Shown here in pieces: positions 11,051 to 22,584 of a DNA stretch of 64,000 nucleotides. The stretch lies in contig OX388307.1 of the NCBI GenBank assembly GCA_947579605.1, forward strand, positions 27,381,237-27,445,236, read 5' to 3'. Below the pieces are notes generated by a model. The model was not told where the DNA came from. It worked only from the letters and a program-made list of their open reading frames with translations, and ran no database searches. The stretch comes from Athripsodes cinereus (lineage: Eukaryota > Arthropoda > Insecta > Trichoptera > Leptoceridae). A program made the position numbers and the translations under genes. Position 1 is the first letter of the stretch. Every line of letters begins with the position of its first letter.

Positions 11051-11259
11051 CATATAAATAAGTAGCTGTTGCCAAATATAAATTTTGAATCAATTGTGAG
11101 AATCCTAAGTACTTATAATTCTCTCGATTCAATTTATTTTATGTTCAAATTTTAGTGTTATGAAAGTATATTTTGCTGTAATTTTTTTATAAATTAATTA
11201 ATGAATAATTTATTCTTCCACTTAACAAGACATATGCATAAGTACAGCAAATGATACTA

Positions 11260-11403
11260 AATTGGGTTAGTTGGAAGATATCGCGTCCCTGCGATAAACT
11301 CGCCCATTGTGCAAAATTATTCGTTTATACCATGTAACCTTATCATTTGTATCCATATATTTTGTACAATAAAGTATATTATTATTGTTATTATTATTAT
11401 TAA
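11260..11403 (+). mobile_element. LINE 3' UTR tail with (ATT)n
   Basis: Begins gggttagttggaagatatcg, then gcgataaactcgcc, and ends tacaataaagtatattatta in an ATT/TTA repeat. The same tail is found at 63163-63298 and, inverted, at 39553-39602. This looks like a LINE 3' terminus truncated to its last 140 bases. Confidence 0.65.
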
Positions 11404-11440
11404 ATATTAGATAAAATAAAGAATTTTATAATAATTTCAT

Positions 11441-11522
11441 TTACTACAATATCTTCATGGCATTTCTCACAAGTGAGGTAGCCATCAAATCAACCGAATG
11501 TAATAAACATAATAATCCGTTT
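11441..11522 (-). repeat. SINE-like family fragment, degenerate
   Basis: Contains actacaatatcttcatggca, ttctcacaagtgaggtagcc and gtaataaacat. It lies just after the LINE tail. Confidence 0.5.
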
Positions 11523-11914
11523 TTTAATTCTGATGTTATTTCGTTACCCACTAATAAATTCATAATATTCCGAAACTAAAATTTTGTAACAGTTTTTACC
11601 ATCTCTATATAACAATAGTTTTAAAGGCTTTTTGGGTAAAAGTTCCTTTATGGGTCTTCAGATTAAGTACTATCTCTCTGAAAGTTAACTGAATCTATTG
11701 TAATCTTAGTAAGCATAGAAATGTATTCGAAAATTTAAGTTTGTTCATAACTCGAAACACACTTTTTCTAAAATTTATTAATTGTCAATAAAAAATCAGG
11801 AACATTTGTTTTTTTATTGAAACCCAGCACACTTGATAATATAACATTGCAAATAATAGTCAAAGGAAAACCGTTGTTCACATTTAACTAGTTGAATCTC
11901 TAGGTATGCGAATA
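11523..11914. other. AT-rich stretch, no recognised repeat
   Basis: No gene or repeat family seen. Confidence 0.5.
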
Positions 11915-12842
11915 TATAGGGTGTCTCAAAATTAACGCAAGATTTGAATTTGCCGCCATTTTTGCAGTAAGTTGTTGGCAACCCTGAAATAAGAACAGCT
12001 TAACAGCTGAGAGTTTAGGGCTAGTAAAAAAGGAAGCCTAATGACCATGAACAGCAAAGAGAGTTCGTCAAATGGGTTATTAATCATCAACAAGTGGATG
12101 CTGATTTTTCAAACAAAATAGTCCAAAGCTATGAAGCACATTTTCACCTCGATGGCTTTGTTAATCGACAAAGTTGCCGTGTTTGAGGTTCGGAGAACCC
12201 ACGTATGATTGGCGAACAACAAATGCACCCACAACGTGTCACTGTTTAGTGGCGATTTTAGGCAGGAGGCGTCATTGGACCATACTTTTTGGAAAATGAG
12301 GCTGGTCAAGCATCAACTGTTACTGGTGCCTGATATCGCGACATAACACAGTTCTTTGTGCCGAAATTGGATGCTATTGATGTGGCCAATATGTGGTTTC
12401 AACAAGACGGTGCCACATGCCATACAGTCAATGAAACAATTCAATAACTGCATGAGACATTTCCTAGTTGTATACTCTCTCGTTTCGGTGATCCGAATTG
12501 GCCCCTAGATTATGTGATTTAACACCATTAGATTTCTTTTTATGGGGTTATTTGAAGTCAAATGTCTATGTCAGCAAGCCCACAACCACACGTGCATTAC
12601 AAGAGAAAATTAAATGCTGCATCAACGAAATTCAGCCACAATTATGCAGAAAGCTCATAAAAAATTTCGATGAAAGGGTGCGTATGTGCCAGCAAAGCCT
12701 TGGAGGACATTTGCCCGATGTGTTATTCCATAAATAACCCTATCCCATGTACTTTATGTTTCAATGAAAAATTAAAAATTTAAAGGCTTAAAACTCTTTT
12801 ATGTTTAATTCAAATCTTGCGTTAATTTTGAGACACCCTATA
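11915..12842 (+). mobile_element. Tc1/mariner-superfamily transposon, decayed
   Basis: Terminal inverted repeats of at least 33 bp (11918-11950 and about 12807-12839) start agggtgtctcaaaattaacg and are bordered by TA-rich sequence, consistent with the TA target of this superfamily. The body encodes a broken transposase (listed separately). At about 0.92 kb the element is shorter than a full 1.3-kb element and lacks the N-terminal DNA-binding half of the protein, so it carries a 5' internal deletion. Confidence 0.9.
12035..12737 (+). pseudogene. Broken Tc1/mariner transposase (DDE catalytic half)
   Basis: The transposase would cut and join the element's ends. Recognisable segments in order are EFVKWVINHQQVDADFSNK, AHFHLDGFVNRQSCRVWGSE with the first catalytic Asp, the HPQRVTVW block, WFQQDGATCHT with the second Asp, and PRLCDLTPLDFFLWGYLKS with the third acidic residue, about 36 residues after the second. 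It ends GGHLPDVLFHK and a stop at 12735-12737. Defects include internal stops, for example near 12445, and a one-base loss at about 12501 before the last frame. The helix-turn-helix N-terminus is missing. It is not functional; the long D-D spacing separates it from classic DD34D mariners. Confidence 0.85.
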
Positions 12843-13285
12843 TAAACGACTTTAATATATTCAGACTTTTCTGAGTAATCATTTACTGTACCACACTTTA
12901 TATCTCATTTGATACTCAAATTTCATTCTAGTTTATTCCTTGGTTCTGAATTTAGCTGAACAAATATTATCAATTAACGTTATAAGATATATTATCAAAG
13001 TTTAATATATAAATGGAATAAAGCTTTAATACGTCGTAAACTACATAAATCATATAAATTACAAATGGTTTAGAAGAGTAAAAGTAATTGAACCTGTGAA
13101 AGTTGTTTTAAACTAATTTTCAGTTATTTTGGAATAGTATATTATTATGTTTTTCAGTTGCAAATATGCTGGAACAAACTTATGTGAGTGAACATTTTCA
13201 TAAAAAATAAGTAATTTTTTTAAATAAAAACAATGGAAAGTGAATCTAAAGAAGAACCAAATTGTTAAAATCTACCAACAAGATC
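12843..13285. other. Upstream region of the 13.3-kb exon
   Basis: AT-rich. An in-frame stop (TAA) at 13247-13249 precedes the exon's open frame, so the coding start must lie after it unless a splice acceptor intervenes. I cannot identify a TATA box or initiator with confidence. Confidence 0.4.
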
Positions 13286-13687
13286 ATGGACGTGATTATA
13301 GAAATCAGGGGTTTGGACCAATATATTCGCAAAATTCATGTGACTAGAATGATATTTGTCACATTAAATGTTGTTTTGGCGACTATTGTAGTCATGTCTG
13401 ATGCAGCCCCAAACAGAACATGTCCAATACTTTCTGGTCAAAGACAAGAGGAAGAAAAATTTAATCTAACGACTGAGATGTTTGGGGTCAATAATTTAGA
13501 AGAGACCATCATGCAAGAAGACTATGAAGCCACGTATGATGTGATTGCTTTGAGAACTGAACAACATCAAAAAGGTGCCACCGTTGATGATTACAAGTTC
13601 CTCTATGATTATTTGACGGGAACTGGAGTTCACGATTTCAATGAAACTATCACCATTGGATTCCTGGGAGCCTATGGAACTACACAG
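13286..13687 (+). CDS. First coding exon of a secreted or receptor protein, possibly a receptor guanylate cyclase
   Basis: About 134 codons open from ATG 13286; a second ATG at 13349 (MIFVTLNVVLATIVV) is directly followed by a hydrophobic signal-like segment. With the first start, 21 residues precede it, making a signal anchor or a long signal peptide. Downstream are three N-glycosylation sequons (NRT, NLT, NET), one cysteine, an acidic middle and the end NETITIGFLGAYGTTQ. The frame is cut after acacag by a donor gtaaga at 13688. An I-x-I-G-F-L-(x)n opening is how the periplasmic-binding-protein-like ligand domain starts in receptor-type guanylate cyclases and related receptors, and this is my preferred reading. 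No further exon is visible to the right in the window, so the rest of the gene may lie beyond a long intron. Coding status is fairly sure; family identity is tentative. Confidence 0.6.
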
Positions 13688-13693
13688 GTAAGA
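13688..13693 (+). promoter_or_regulatory. Splice donor of the 13.3-kb exon
   Basis: The context acacag/gtaaga fits the consensus donor (AG/GTAAGA). The open frame runs on past it for 42 codons of low-complexity residues, consistent with intron read-through. Confidence 0.65.
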
Positions 13694-15085
13694 ATTTTTG
13701 ATATTTATTCTATTTCTTTATATCTATACAATCACTCATCTCTCATAAGCGAAGTAACAAACAAACTAACCTCTTGTACTGTATGTGCGTTATTCTATTA
13801 TAATTTAACAACATAGATAACTGTTATTCTTCTTTATATTGTTTTTTTTTATATTATTGTCTAATGTGGTAGCTTTTTTTATCATTTTACTATTCTTTTA
13901 TTTAAATCTGACAACCTTATGGGCTTCAAACTTAATATGAATTTTTAATTTGTGTGCACTTATAAATAGGGCGATATATTGATACCATTTTTTTGTTTGC
14001 ATTGTTTGTTTTTATGCATATATATTGTCTGTAGTGTGCTGTTGATGTGGAATATATTAAAAAAAAAAAAAAAAAAACATTAACTAATGGTTTCGTTTGC
14101 CTAAATCAAGTTTTTCTTTCAATACAATGTTTTTATTTCCTTTTCTATCTATTTCCTTTCTCAGAATTGTCTTGTTATTGAAATTCAAATTTAATGTTTT
14201 TATGTGAACATGTTAGAAATGTTTTGAACGCAAAAATATTTAAAAAAGGATAACATACGGATATTTTGGTATTCGTGCTAAATGATAAATTCTTATATAG
14301 AGTTTTCGGAGACGGTACATTTTATTTTATTTAGAATCAATGAATTAAGTTATAACAGAAATCTATCATTTTTAGAACAAGTATTCTTCATGTTGCGCAT
14401 ATTATTTTTATAAATCATCATTTATTATTTTCATATAATGTTTTGTTAGTTAATGACTCGAAATTTCTATTAAAAAATATGAAAGTGTATTTTATTAATA
14501 TTTTTAACTTTATCATGGATTAAATAAATCACTAAACTATAATGTAATAATAAACATAAAACAGAAATGTTTGATACATTTTAACTGATATTAATATTTA
14601 CACAACAACAGACTGCTGATATTCATGAATATAATATAATGTAAATAATGTGTGTACGTGGTGAAAATAACAATTAATGAGATTATGTATTACGATTTTA
14701 TGTAAATATAGACTAATATTTCATAGAGTTTCGAGTACCCCTCTATCATGTAGGTAGTATTTCATACAATATCAAGTAGATTAAGCACTGCTCATCCTTC
14801 AGAATATCTCGAATATTAATTATATTTCTTTGGATCATTAGCTCCTGATATTTTTTCATAGTTTTCCCTCACATCAACACAACTTTATTTGAATACTTCA
14901 ATTAATTAAAAATGAAAAAGTAGAATTAAATGAAGCTTAATTAACACTCAATAGGTCATTCATATCAAATGAGTTATTATTATTTTATTCATATTATTTC
15001 AAGTTTAGTGATTTCCTCGAGACAAGTTTTGTAGGTAAATGTTGAGCTAAATTTGAAAATAAAGATGATTGTTTCTTTTTTAGTT
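13694..15085. other. Presumed start of the long intron, AT-rich
   Basis: T-rich sequence follows the donor. A run of about 18 A lies at 14061-14078, possibly a retroelement tail. No further exon-like frame was found. Confidence 0.4.
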
Positions 15086-15195
15086 TTACTTATGAATCAG
15101 TTCTGATGATGCTGATTCACTCATGAAAGCGCCAGGAGTTATTTGTGGTTAACGTTGAATACACTTTTGTGAAACAAATTTATTTTCAATTTGAA
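15086..15195 (+). repeat. Penelope-like terminal fragment
   Basis: Contains ttctgatgatgctgattc, then atgaaagcgcc, then gttgaatacacttttgtgaa and acaaatttattttc. The order of core motif and AT-rich tail parallels the arms of the inverted elements at 4.9 and 20.2 kb. The stem between the two core halves is weak here. Confidence 0.4.
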
Positions 15196-15254
15196 AGTAG
15201 ATCTTCCCTTCCTCAACTTTATATTGCTTATTGTATTTGCAATGCTTGTAAAAT

Positions 15255-15600
15255 ATGAGATGAGATCTTGTGATCACCGTCCCAGAAAAGAGCTATCTTG
15301 TGGGACAGTGTAATTTCCCTGTCCTGTCAATAATGAGAAATATGCATAGACGCGCGGGTCCGTTAGCAGGCCAATATGGGATCCTACTTTTACGAAGACA
15401 ACCATAATTTATCCATTGCTTGATTTTTGTGGGGGTTGCCCCTGGTTTGCTCGTCTGTGACCATTATTGGGAGCCCATGATAAGGTGTGATAATAAGATG
15501 AAATGATAGGACCATGCGCGATGCCCAAGATAATGTATGATACTGCGATCATTACGATAGTCTTATATTGAAACATTGTAAGGAGGGAAATAAAAAACTT
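15255..15600. other. Less AT-rich segment, unidentified
   Basis: Composition differs from the surroundings (for example agacgcgcgggtccgttag and gtgggggttgcccctgg), which suggests an old repeat or transposon interior. No family was recognised and no frame longer than 60 codons is present. Confidence 0.3.
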
Positions 15601-17035
15601 TTCATTTCATTAAAAATGTCGTTTCACTATGTGTGTCAAATGAATAGGTGCATTAAATTTAATAATTAACAATGTTTGATACGTGAAATTGGTCTGTTAG
15701 TTAATCCATTTGTGGGAGTTGCCGTGATGAATTAGTAAGATACAAATATGGGGTATTTATAAATTATATAATGGTATAGATAATGTACGCAAACAAAATG
15801 TTGTACCTATATACAGTTCTTTATATAGGTACAACAGAAATTAGTTATTTGAATGCATAAACTTTGCGTAGCTAGTTAACATATTGCGTAGGTGACATAC
15901 TTAAATCTTCCTTTGAGTTGTACAAAGATTTAAATTATAGTAGTCTTGCAAAATTTATTTTTTTTTAATAATAATTATTATTATTATTAAAAAAAATTAG
16001 TAAATGCTCAATTAATCTGAAAAACATTCATAGTTACTAAGCCTGTTTTGGCATTGATTTCCTAGTAAAATGCGAATTTGGAGAAATCATAAGATTTTAA
16101 TGGTGAGTTTAGGAGACACACGTTTTGAAAATTGTACTGCAATTAACGAAAATTTGCCTTAAAAAATAGAAAGTAAATATATTATTTTATTTTCATTTTT
16201 ACCTTTAACAATTATTCCTGTTTACTGCTAAACATAAGCCCTTCATTTGTTTCTCAAGGCATTTTAGTCAAGAAATTCTCTACAACATAAAAAAAAACTA
16301 TTCGTTCAAGACATTTCGAATTCATTTCTAGATATCAATCCAATTTCACGTGGATAGTCTGACAATATTTTTCGAAAATTTATGGCTTTTCCTTTTTGAC
16401 AAAATAATATCAGATTACAAAAAAATACTGCGCAATTTTAAAACATGATGGGAAATGTATCAAAACAACTGGAGCACGTTACTGATAATATCTCTCTGAG
16501 GTTTTCCTAATAACAATTATATATTTATAAACATTCTCGTTCGTAGGCAGGATGTAAAAGTTAGTTTTCACCATAAAACAATATGAGGCCTTGGTATTAA
16601 ACTTTACGAACAATGATATTATGTTTTGATAAATTTGATACGTGGGTATCTTGTATACTTTACACACGCCGTAGTTCATAATATTATTACCCTTCCTTAA
16701 ATAGTGAAACTTTGATTATATTGTTAAAATTTCATACAATCTCAAAGAATGCAAGGACTCGTGTAATTTGAAAGACATTGAAATTCTTACCCTGATTTCT
16801 ATCGTCAAAAGACCTTAATTCCTTTCTCTCCCCTTCCCTTAAAATTACTTTCATTTAAAAGGCTGACGTCATAAATATGTCGTACATTCATTATACCTAT
16901 ATAATGAATGAAGAATATGTGGTTTGCGTGAGTTCTTTCAATGCATATGGAATTCTAACCCTTATATTCTTTAAGACCAGATTGTCGTAGGCTAAATCAT
17001 AAATTGACTACGACTGGGATAGTTTCCATAACTAT
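15601..17035. other. AT-rich stretch, no recognised repeat
   Basis: Contains an A/T palindrome near 15958-16000 and a small hairpin near 16885-16915 (ttcattatacctatataatgaa). Nothing else is recognised. Confidence 0.5.
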
Positions 17036-17230
17036 TTATCTCACAAGTGAGGTAGTCAGCAGACCAGCCGCATGCAATCTGTCCTCCCCGTGCTAACCAA
17101 AAATTTATTTTGACATTCAGGACGGGCGGTTAGCCTTATCGTTAAATTTGAGATCTTAAATGTCTTTAACAAATACTCGAAAATTTACGGAAAAGAGCGA
17201 GAGACCAATTATTTGCCGGATGCTCCATGG
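17036..17230 (-). repeat. SINE-like family copy, nearly complete
   Basis: Covers ctcacaagtgaggtag, cagcagaccagc, gtcctccccgtgc, gacattcaggacgggcgg, aaatttacggaaaagagcg and ends gccggatgctccatgg, the family's 5' head. The (GTA)n tail is missing and a short deletion lies before the cgaacacctg block. Confidence 0.8.
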
Positions 17231-17685
17231 AATAATCAAAGATTAAACGCCAAACTAACCTAGCTACAAGAATACATCTAAACAACAGTACCGAATTTTA
17301 GAAATTCAGACCAATTTTAATGTTTTACACGTGCGTTCTTGAAAATTCAACCTAGTCTTTTGTCCTTTTAAGTAGTTATAGAATAATGCTTTCCTGTAAA
17401 ATCCTGATTTTTCATAATATTCTATTTGCCCTGAAAACGGTTTTGTTTACATAACTTTTACTACTATTTGTAAGAATCTTAAAAGAATTTGTCTTGGGAT
17501 TATGTCATGTTCTTCCAAACATCACGTCATTTACAAGGGGTTTCAACATGAGAATAAAACTCAATATAAGCGCTTTACTTGTGAACAAAAAGAATGAAAC
17601 TAAACTTTGATAAACTCTCTCAAGACAACAAATATCGGTAAATATATTTCTATCATAAAGTTTCTATATAAAAACCTTGAAATAC

Positions 17686-17842
17686 TAAAAGGTTTCCCAC
17701 TCCTTTCCGTAAGCTTTTGAGTGTCCAGTAAAAGGCAGATGTTCGAAAAAATAAATACTTTAACTTATTAAATTCAGCGTGAGATTTGCCACCCACACTG
17801 AATGTCTTAATTTTTTCGTAAGGAGAGAACAGCTTGCAAGTT
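17686..17842 (+). repeat. SINE-like family copy, 5' and central part
   Basis: Runs from ggtttcccactcctttccgt through taaaaggcagatgttcgaa, tcagcgtgagatttgcc and acccacactgaatgtctt to agagaacagcttgcaag. It lies inverted relative to the next copy at 17949-18080. Confidence 0.75.
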
Positions 17843-17948
17843 TTCTACATTTTAGAAATGCTGTGTTAGTTTGATGGAACGAATATTTTCGGGTATTTTT
17901 ATTAACCTTTTAATAACTAACCTCAAATCACAATATTTATCTATTTTA

Positions 17949-18080
17949 TCTCTCACAAGTAGGGTATCCAGTAGATTAATTGCATATAATGAGCATGCAA
18001 AACATTCTCTCCGTGTCAATAAAAATTCAAAATTGAGGATTAATGATATAACTCGTCGCTAAATTTTAGATGTTAAATTT
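17949..18080 (-). repeat. SINE-like family copy, central part
   Basis: Contains tctctcacaagtagggta, catataatgagcatgcaa, tctctccgtgtcaataaaa and cgtcgctaaattttagatg, with weak conservation. Confidence 0.65.
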
Positions 18081-18629
18081 ATTATTCGAATGCCATACTA
18101 AAAAATAATTAAACTGAAACTAAAATATTCAGTTCAAAGAATCATTATTTTCGTTTTGTATTCTTTAACTCATCATCTGTATAAAATTGTTTAAAATAAA
18201 CTTACCTATTTTTATTTGTATTGAACTGACTTTTTATGTAAACAATGTAGCTTTAGAATAATAATTTATGTTTTAAGCTTTCTCTTTTCTCATCCCCAAA
18301 TGACTTTTTTGTGTCGGCGTATGTTGATTATATCATCTATAACAGAATATAAACGATAGTACTGTCTGGAGTCTAGAAAAGGTTCTAAGAATTTTTAATG
18401 ATATCATCTAATCTAAAAGCTGTTAATTTTTTTCGTGTATTTTGCAGAAAATGTTTCATTCTGTACTTTAATTATTTATGTTAAAACAGCCTTATTGGCA
18501 AAGCATATTCATATGTAATATTAGAAGGCAAAAAACTTGAACATTGTAAATTAATGTATAGACATGATCTTTGTTTAAAAGTGGTAGGCAGTAAGCTGGA
18601 AATGACCAGTGAATATTTTGTGAAGTCCA

Positions 18630-18740
18630 CAGCAAAGAATCGGTCTTCCACTCTTGTCTGCAAATTTTCCAGTGTCCTGCAAGACATATAATACCTTTAA
18701 TTCACCGATCAATTATACCACCCACTCTGCATATTTATAT
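18630..18740 (+). repeat. SINE-like family fragment, degenerate
   Basis: Shows aatcggtcttccactcttgt, gtgtcctgcaa and accacccactctgcatattt, covering the 5' half with internal losses. Confidence 0.55.
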
Positions 18741-18894
18741 ACAATGCTGTGCAATCCTTCGTATTTATTAAAGTAAAGGTGAATATGATGTGTAATTAGA
18801 TGTTGTATGATGTGGATTCATACAATGTGAACATGTTTTTCAATACTCTTGATTGTTTAGTTTTTTTTTAATTATACCAATATACCTATATTCA

Positions 18895-19180
18895 TTTTAT
18901 TTATTTATTCATTTGTTCATTTGCTCTTTTATTCATTCATCCATTTATTCATTTGTTGATGTGATTATTTTTTTATTTCTTTTTGTAAGATGTATTGTTA
19001 TGTATCCTTGTTAATTGTATGTTTTTTTTTTAAATATTTTTTATACGCAGCACACCTCGATACAGGGCAACCTAGTGAGGCTGCTGCAACTTAATTGTAG
19101 CCAATTGGTGATATATTGTCTCAACGTTTGTACATTGATATTGATTGAATAAAGTATATATTTATTTATTTATATGTTTG
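18895..19180 (+). mobile_element. Possible LINE 3' end with (ATTT)n repeats
   Basis: A TTTATTTATTCATT-rich segment (18895-18960) is followed by gcagcacacctcgatacagg and cctagtgaggctgctgcaac, ending ttgaataaagtatatatt and an ATTT tail at about 19160. Such a less AT-rich block followed by a polyadenylation signal and a simple tail is typical of a LINE 3' UTR. No coding remnant confirms the family. Confidence 0.4.
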
Positions 19181-20156
19181 ATTGCTGTCGTTATTTTAAT
19201 TGGAGTGATATGAGATTGTTGCATTTATTTATAACTTGTAACATTATGTAAAAGGCTTGTGCCGTTATAAAGATTATATTTTGATAAATAAATTTTAGTT
19301 CACTGGCCACTTTTGAACGGGCCATTGTGGTGGTTTTTCCACAAAACGACAGATCTTAAAAATAACTGTCTAGTAATTATTATAACTATTGTAATAGAAA
19401 ATTTAAATAACTTTAATGACAGTGAACGTAAAGATTTATATAATTTGTAACATGAAAATGATAAAAACTCATGTGTATTTTTAACGTAAACAATATTATA
19501 CGAATTCAACTTCAATATTATTATTTTCGCTAATAGGTTAACAACCCATTATTACCTCCACACAAACAATTTAAATTAACTAAAGCACGCGTTTGATAGG
19601 ATACGTTTTAATAAATTTACATATGAAATTGACAAATAATAATTTTCTCATTACCGTTATAAATAATAATAAATTATGAAAATGTTTCATTATTGAACAA
19701 TATTATTTTAATTAATATTGTCGAACGACGTTACTTGTTGGAAGTACATGTTAAATTAATAAATATAAAACACTGATATTTAGTTCTTCTACGTTGACGT
19801 TATTATTCGCAAACAGGCTTTCACTTATCAAAAGCGGAAGCTTTTGAAAGCCTGCTCGCGATTTATAAAGTCAATGTGGAAGTACTTAATTAGAAATACT
19901 GGAAGTTTTAATTTTATTAATTTAGTGTTGTTTCCCAATTTGAAATAAAATAAACCAAATTGATTTGTAGTCAGTTGATCATTTTAATTTATTAGATTAA
20001 ATTTTTTGAAAATCATATAAATGTAGACAATTAATTCAAACACTTCCAGCTTACTTAACCTTATCTTAATGATGGATTTCCAATAGTCAAAATAAGTAAT
20101 CTTAATAATTTTAAAGTTTATATATTCACAGAGTGAAAATTCATGCTGATGAAACT
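19181..20156. other. AT-rich stretch with one hairpin
   Basis: The only structure seen is the hairpin at 19813-19853: caggctttca pairs with a displaced gaaagcctg around the nested stem aaaagc/gctttt. No gene. Confidence 0.45.
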
Positions 20157-20284
20157 TTATTTTAATTACACAACACAGTTAATTTTTCTCTTGAAAATGT
20201 CAATATATCTACATTGACGAAAGCGCTCGAGATTTTAAATAAATCTAAGTGAAAAATTAACTGTGTTGTGTAATTAAAATAAAA
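20157..20284. mobile_element. Small inverted Penelope-like element
   Basis: Arms of 31-33 bp (20157-20187 and 20252-20284; aaaaattaactgtgttgtgt in the right arm) enclose ctcttgaaaatg, the stem gtcaat/attgac (20199-20204 with 20213-20218), then gaaagcgctcgag. The core and its flank match the arms of the 4.7-5.1 kb element, with the stem changed in a paired way (aag/ctt there, aat/att here). Confidence 0.55.
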
Positions 20285-20744
20285 TATCATTACGCGGCGG
20301 AAGAATTGCCATCCACACTTCTCAGCATTATACAACCAGATAAGTCTCCATATGATCAGTCATGGTCACACAAAAACTTAACAGTCTAATGCCGGGAAAA
20401 ATTCACCTATCCAGATATACAGGATATCAAAGGATTAGGCTCAGAACGTTGGTTCAAAATACCAGCATTGTGCCTGAAATATCTGTGTTCAAAAACTTTT
20501 TAACAATATAACAAGTGTTTATTATAATAGATTTTTGTATTTTAATGTACAAATTAACCGGTAAATCTAATTTTTATAAATTATTTGTTGAAGATTTTGG
20601 AGTTACCCCCGTAGCTGACATGACTAAAGGTATTATATAAACGGACCTAGAATGCCAAATATTTTTTATTTCTCCTGCTAGTTCTGTATATTTACGTATT
20701 TTTTTCTGCGACGGTTGTTTATACATATATCAAACAATTTTTTT
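20285..20744. other. No recognised repeat
   Basis: A less AT-rich patch (20290-20470) includes aagaattgccatccacactt, faintly like the SINE-like family, but this is too weak to call. Confidence 0.4.
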
Positions 20745-20846
20745 TTACGGAGAAGGTAGCTTGCAAATTTATTGCATGCGGTTTGTCTATGGCTATTGGC
20801 TACCCCACTTATGGTATATGCCGTGATAGGATAGTAATAGTAGTAA
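20745..20846 (+). repeat. SINE-like family fragment, 3' third
   Basis: Contains acggagaaggtagcttgcaa, ttggctaccccactt, atatgccgtgat and ends in tagtaatagtagtaa, the tail. Confidence 0.75.
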
Positions 20847-21534
20847 TTTATTTATTTACTATAAGGCTTACTGGGCTTTCTACAATATATGCTATTGGAC
20901 ATTGTTGGCATTGAATAAGAGTATATAAAGAAAGAAATATCATCCGAAAAACATAATATTGTATTCCTTCTTATTTATAATACCCCTGACTACGCATGAA
21001 TAGGGAAAAATGGGTTATGATATTCATGAAAAGGACATAAATTGTAAGTCATATATTATATTTACATGAGAATTTTATAGATGGACAGGATGAAAATAAT
21101 ATTTGAATTGTCATCCATCCGTCCTATATCCCAAATGTAATCAAGATAAAAGTTATATAAAAATAAGTCCTCCAACTTTTGAGATAGTAAAAAATATACA
21201 TATATTATTACTATCTACTGTTTGTATAGTATACCTACTCACTGTAAAAGATATCTACTTACGAACTGTTTCTTTAAATGAATTAGGATACCTATTAACA
21301 TTTGCATTGAGGTCCCTTCGGATATGCAGTACAACATAAAATGATATATTAAAATAAAAAATATATCAAATAAAAGCGAATGAATTGTTATATCAAATTT
21401 AAGGAGAAAATGAGTTAAGTAAGCTCGTGAATATATCGCATTAGGTTCCTAATGTTTTTATGGTACCTACAGTAAAGATCTTTGTCTATTGCATCTTCAA
21501 ACAAAGACGTTTTCCATGAACAAGACTGTGCACT
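20847..21534. other. AT-rich stretch, no recognised repeat
   Basis: A 78-codon open frame at 21103-21339 is AT-biased and shows no gene features; it is not called. Confidence 0.5.
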
Positions 21535-21755
21535 TTTATTTATTTGTTTTTTATTAATTAATTAATTTGTTTTTCTATTCATTTATTTATTTGTTTTTTT
21601 CATAAATTTATTTAATTGTTTTAATCATCTATTTATTTGTTTTTATATTCATTTATTTATTTGATATCAAACCATTTATTTGCTTGTTTTTCTATTCATT
21701 TGTTTTTCATTCATTTATTTATTTGCTTATTTATTATTTATTTATCTACACAACA
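21535..21755. repeat. Degenerate (ATTT)n low-complexity tract
   Basis: Repeating TTTATTTATTTG and TTCATTTATTT units over about 220 bp. Similar but shorter tracts mark LINE tails elsewhere in the window, so it may be an expanded retroelement tail. Confidence 0.8.
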
Positions 21756-21844
21756 TTTGGTATTTGCCTTCTATAATACATGATAAATAAAACAATATTA
21801 CGTAGTCTTCGTTTATTATTTTTTTAGCATAATTCTGGGAAAAC

Positions 21845-21917
21845 TACTACTACTACTATACCATCACGGCATATCCCACAAGTGGGGTAGCCAGCAGATC
21901 AGCTGTATGTAAATAAG
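21845..21917 (-). repeat. SINE-like family fragment, 3' end
   Basis: Starts with tactactactactatacc, then tcacggcatatcccacaag and tggggtagccagcagatc; similarity ends at about 21917. This is one of the best conserved 3' ends, including a longer TAC repeat. Confidence 0.8.
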
Positions 21918-22460
21918 ATCAGCTGGGAAAAACAAAACAAATTATTTTTAAAAAAAATTAACCAAAATTAGTTCAACGCAAAAACAACTCAAAATAATTA
22001 CATCTATATAGGTGTATCTATTAAAATTATCACTAAGTACAGGTACCTACATACATACACACTAGCACAACCGCACACTATTTTGACAATAATACAAGCA
22101 ATAATATATTCCAACGAAAAGAAAGGACCGTGGCGATAAAGTCTATATTCCAATGAAAAATTAAACGTACCACGTGTGAGTAATTAGTAGAAAGTTGTCC
22201 TATTCTAACACATTGCCAGTACACTATAACTAAAGTAGGAATGTTAAGTACAACCGTGTATTAGATAGGGAAAACTTTTGGCCCTTATTTTCAAGGAAGT
22301 ACATAGTCTTGTTATGTACAAAGTCTTTGATACTAGCCCACTAACGACATTTTAAGCAATGAATGGTTGTTAACAAAAACAATAATAATTATTTCGTATG
22401 TACGTTTGCACTTTCATGTTAAAACAAAATTCAACTTGAAAATCCAGCAACTAGAACGAT
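21918..22460. other. AT-rich stretch, no recognised repeat
   Basis: No gene or repeat family seen. Confidence 0.5.
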
Positions 22461-22552
22461 ACAATTTATAACTTCAACTCAGCGATTAGGTATTCCAACC
22501 GTCCTGAATGTATTGCTAAATGACAAATAGAGAGCCTGCATGTTTGCTTATT
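22461..22552 (+). repeat. SINE-like family fragment, centre
   Basis: Contains aactcagcgattaggta, caaccgtcctgaatgt and agagcctgcatgttt. Confidence 0.6.
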
Positions 22553-22584
22553 AAAAATCATTATAAATAATCATAAATAATTAA

